A stretch of DNA of 64,000 nt from NCBI GenBank assembly GCA_905234845.1, contig CAJOIW010000003.1, positions 1-64,000 on the forward strand, read 5' to 3'. Shown here piece by piece: positions 61,693 through 64,000 of the stretch. Each line of letters opens with the position of its first letter. Position 1 is the stretch's first letter. The notes under the pieces were generated by a model. That model searched no databases. It had not been told where the DNA came from and was given only the letters and a program-made list of their open reading frames with translations. Both the position numbers and the translations under genes were made by a program. This stretch comes from an uncultured Prevotella sp. Its GTDB lineage: Bacteria > Bacteroidota > Bacteroidia > Bacteroidales > Bacteroidaceae.

Positions 61693-62823
61693 ATGAACAC
61701 CAAATTCGACGACATCCGCCCCTATACCGACGAAGAGATACCCGCCGCCATGCAACGTATCATCAGCAATGCGGCACTACCCGTGCTCGCGTCATTCGTC
61801 TACCCGGAGAAGCCTCTCGGCGAAGTCAAAGACATGTTACGCAGTTTCAAGACCATTCACGATTTCCAATACGGCATCATGTATAACGTCAATGAGCAAA
61901 TCGTCCGCAACACCATTACACAGCTTACCTACGGAGGCATCGAACAACTCGACAGCGAGAAAGCCTACCTCTTTATCAGCAACCACCGCGACATTATGCT
62001 CGACGCCTCACTATTGCAGAACATTCTCGTGGACAACCGCCATACCACATCGCAAATCACCTTCGGAGCAAACCTCATGATGAACCAGCTCGTCATCGAC
62101 ATCGGCAAGTCAAACAAAATGTTCCGGGTAGAACGACCAACAGGCAGCATCAAAGACTTCTATGTCAAATCGGCCCACCTCTCCGAATACATCCGCAGCG
62201 TCATCACCGAAGAGAAACAGTCCGTATGGATAGCCCAACGCAACGGACGGACCAAAGACGGCAACGACCAAACCGACCAAGGCATCATTAAAATGTTCTG
62301 CATGAGCAAGCCCGAGAACAAGATAAAAGCCCTCAGCGAAATCAACATACAGCCAATAGCAGTGTCCTACGAATGGGAATCGTGCGACATTCTTAAAGCC
62401 ATAGAACTCTACGAAAGCCGCAAGGTGAAATACATCAAGAAACCTGGCGAAGACCTCAACAGCATCCTTACCGGCATTCTGCAACCCAAAGGACGCGTGC
62501 ACTTCCAGTTCTGCCCCGCCATACGCAGAGAAGAACTTACCCAGTTCGATAACTGTACTAACAACGAATATCACAAAAACGTGGCTCAACTGATCGACAG
62601 CCGCATCATCGAGGCCTACCACCTCTGGCCCAACAACTACATCGCCTACGACATACTCTACGGACAGCAGCGCTTCACCCACGAATACACCAAAGAACAA
62701 AAAACCGATTTCGAAAAACACCTTACCCGACTCGACCGCTATGAGAACAACTCCGACATACTCAAAGACATCCTTCTCAACATCTATGCCAACCCCGTAA
62801 AAAACAAACTCACTAAATTCTAA
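61693..62823 (+). CDS. PlsC/PlsB-like acyltransferase, last gene of the operon
   Basis: A 376-aa protein with the acyltransferase motif NHRDIMLD (H-X4-D, residues ~97-104) and a downstream block WIAQRNGRTKDGNDQTDQG that replaces the usual FPEGTRS, as in a Bacteroidota glycerol acyltransferase subfamily. A run of TTCAACTTTCAACCTTTCAAC heptamers precedes it in the 61-bp gap after the ligase. It is the last gene before the terminator in repeat copy B; a general lipid role is also possible. Confidence 0.82.
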   Translation: MNTKFDDIRPYTDEEIPAAMQRIISNAALPVLASFVYPEKPLGEVKDMLRSFKTIHDFQYGIMYNVNEQIVRNTITQLTYGGIEQLDSEKAYLFISNHRDIMLDASLLQNILVDNRHTTSQITFGANLMMNQLVIDIGKSNKMFRVERPTGSIKDFYVKSAHLSEYIRSVITEEKQSVWIAQRNGRTKDGNDQTDQGIIKMFCMSKPENKIKALSEINIQPIAVSYEWESCDILKAIELYESRKVKYIKKPGEDLNSILTGILQPKGRVHFQFCPAIRREELTQFDNCTNNEYHKNVAQLIDSRIIEAYHLWPNNYIAYDILYGQQRFTHEYTKEQKTDFEKHLTRLDRYENNSDILKDILLNIYANPVKNKLTKF

Positions 62824-62852
62824 AACCAAACACTAAATTCTTAAAAAACTCT

Positions 62853-63256
62853 AAATCCCGGCATGGAAAATTAACAATTCCTGTCGGGATTTTTTTGCAT
62901 TCTACGCGAGTGAAAGATATATGTTTCACTTTTTCTCAAAGTTAACGCGGCACGCCGCGCCCCTACATGCTTCTGAAAGGTATATGTTTCAGGTTGCAAA
63001 AGACCATGTTTCAGACTCCGAAAGACCGTCTTTCAGAACGCGAAAGCTAAGCGCTCACAAGCGAAAGATATATCTTTCGCGACACGACCTATAAGTCTTA
63101 TACGCCCTATATGACCTATGCGGCTTATTCACAGCGAGTTAGCAAAAATCGTAAAAACCGCTCATTTTTGAAGAATTTCGGCCCAAGAACCTCCTCGAAC
63201 GAAAAAACGTCCGTTTTCATGTTAAAAGAAAACGGGCATTTGTTAATTATTGTTTA
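62853..63256 (+). repeat. ~404-bp direct repeat, copy B (right of the flexirubin-type cluster)
   Basis: Starts AAATCCCGGCATGGAAAATT with a terminator hairpin to 62896, then TTCTACGCGAGTGAAAGATA, GAAAGACCGTCTTTC (63020-63034), GAAAGCTAAGCGCTCACAAGC, CGACCTATAAGTCTTATA, CAGCGAGTTAGC, GAACCTCCTCGAACGAAAAA and ends TGTTAATTATTGTTTA. Same length and orientation as copy A at 34619-35021; the middle (about 62930-62980) differs. It terminates the flexirubin-type operon. Confidence 0.85.
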
Positions 63257-63398
63257 TGGCCTATTAAGAGCGGTATATGAGTATCGCAAAGCGAAAGATG
63301 ATTCATCGGTAAAGGTTGTTATTTTTCCACATAAAAACAGAAAATGACCCTTTTCGGTTAAACAAATGACTTTTTTCTATTAAATAATGTGGAAATAG

Positions 63399-63429
63399 TT
63401 GGTACGGAAAGAAAAAATAACTACCTTTG
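63399..63429 (+). promoter_or_regulatory. Promoter of the C10 protease gene
   Basis: TTG (63399-63401), 20-bp spacer, TACCTTTG (63422-63429). The leader to the ATG at 63487 is about 50 nt. Confidence 0.75.
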
Positions 63430-63486
63430 TGCGGTCAAAATATCTCTAACTATAATAAGAATCAAATCGTTATCAATAAAGAAACA

Positions 63487-64000
63487 ATGAAAAAAATCAT
63501 CATGCTCACCCTGCTGCTCGTATGCTCGGCGGCAAGCTTTGCCGGTCCTGTGACAAGAGACCAGGCGAAGAAAAAGGCACAAACGTTCCTTACTGGCGAC
63601 ATTAACGGCCATCGCCGCACGCCAGCCCATCACCGCAGTACAAACCTGAGACAAGTGATGGAAAACAAGAACTACCACGTGTTTAACGTCGGAGAGAATG
63701 ACGGATTCGTCATCGTTTCGGGCAGCGACCAGACGCAGCCCATCCTCGGCTATGCCGACAGCGGCATGTTCGACCCGAACAACATTCCCGACGCGCTCCG
63801 CCTCTGGCTCAGCGACTTGGAGACGGCCGTACAGTCGGTTGACAAAGGAATCCCCCAGAAGCGCAACATTCTCTTCGGACGCAAGCTGGCCAAGCGCACC
63901 ACCAAGCACGCCGTGCCCGTACTGATGTCGTGCCGGTGGAACCAGGGCGACCCTTATAATCTGCAGACACCCTCATATATCGAGAATGTGCAGAATGAAG
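63487..64000 (+). CDS. C10 family (streptopain-like) cysteine protease, 5' part
   Basis: The reading frame is open to the window edge (171 codons). A signal peptide (MKKIIMLTLLLVCSAASFAG) precedes a Spi/propeptide domain (VTRDQAKKKAQTFL, YHVFNVGENDGFVIVSGSDQ, ILGYADSGMFD). The beginning of the protease domain follows (VPVLMSCRWNQGDPYN). The catalytic Cys and His lie beyond the window. C10 enzymes are secreted as zymogens; Prevotella relatives include interpain A. The call rests on the propeptide and the WNQGDPYN block. Confidence 0.87.
   Translation, partial: MKKIIMLTLLLVCSAASFAGPVTRDQAKKKAQTFLTGDINGHRRTPAHHRSTNLRQVMENKNYHVFNVGENDGFVIVSGSDQTQPILGYADSGMFDPNNIPDALRLWLSDLETAVQSVDKGIPQKRNILFGRKLAKRTTKHAVPVLMSCRWNQGDPYNLQTPSYIENVQNE

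Noticed and set aside
34619..63256. An integrative element carrying the cluster by site-specific recombination
   Set aside because: No integrase, relaxase or tRNA attachment site lies at the borders, and the repeats are ~404 bp with two diverged relatives, so homologous recombination is a better working idea.
63111..63347. 78-codon frame in repeat copy B and beyond
   Set aside because: It begins inside the ~404-bp repeat and carries no recognisable domain; no promoter or ribosome site is evident.

Overview
This window is chromosomal DNA of a Bacteroidota bacterium, most probably Prevotella in the broad sense. The evidence is several clean Bacteroidota promoters (TTG-N20-TAnnTTTG), lipoproteins with acidic residues after the lipid-anchor Cys, secreted proteins ending in the Prevotella-type 'KGVNIVNGKKVIK'-like tail, a C10 (streptopain-type) protease, an etfB-etfA-acyl-CoA dehydrogenase operon, and many tail-to-head ATGA gene overlaps. 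No species is claimed.

Layout. 1-8.8 kb: a lipoprotein, a MntA/HepT toxin-antitoxin pair, an AraC regulator with a TIGR04076 protein, a rhodanese/metallo-beta-lactamase lipoprotein, and a large secreted GH32-like enzyme with FG-GAP repeats. 8.8-13.5 kb (minus): etfB, etfA and acyl-CoA dehydrogenase, an operon invaded twice by small gene-bearing elements (DUF559 and S23 four-helix bundle). 13.6-19.7 kb: an SDR, a giant MmeI-like restriction-modification protein carrying an in-frame DUF559 insertion, VanZ-like and CYTH proteins. 19.7-26.8 kb: a 46-aa membrane protein, prfB, a long-chain acyl-CoA synthetase, tRNA-Leu(CAA), mannose-1-phosphate guanylyltransferase, HIT, greA (with a leader terminator) and an M20 deacylase. 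27.4-34.5 kb: secreted proteins (F5/8C-GLUG, CotH kinase, SGNH hydrolase) and a 59-aa peptide. 35.2-62.8 kb: one very long plus-strand operon. 63.4 kb to the end: the start of a C10 protease gene.

The long operon is a flexirubin-type aryl polyene plus dialkylresorcinol cluster. It starts with a NusG/UpxY-like antiterminator. It carries three ketosynthases, three ACPs, a FabG reductase, two hot-dog dehydratase-like proteins, an AMP ligase, a thioesterase, DarA and DarB for the dialkylresorcinol half, a BtrH-like protein that could make the ester between the halves, a CrtI-like oxidoreductase, a methyltransferase, two LpxL-like and three PlsC-like acyltransferases (one fused to an MMPL exporter), LolA, a glycosyltransferase and two esterases. 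It is bracketed by two direct ~404-bp repeats, with two diverged relatives elsewhere in the window.

The second theme is small repeats that have entered genes. Hairpin-plus-G-rich-tail palindromes occur singly inside several coding sequences, always keeping the frame open. As inverted pairs they flank both DUF559 genes. A different inverted repeat flanks the S23 gene. I regard the DUF559 and S23 units as probable small mobile elements, possibly undescribed in this form.
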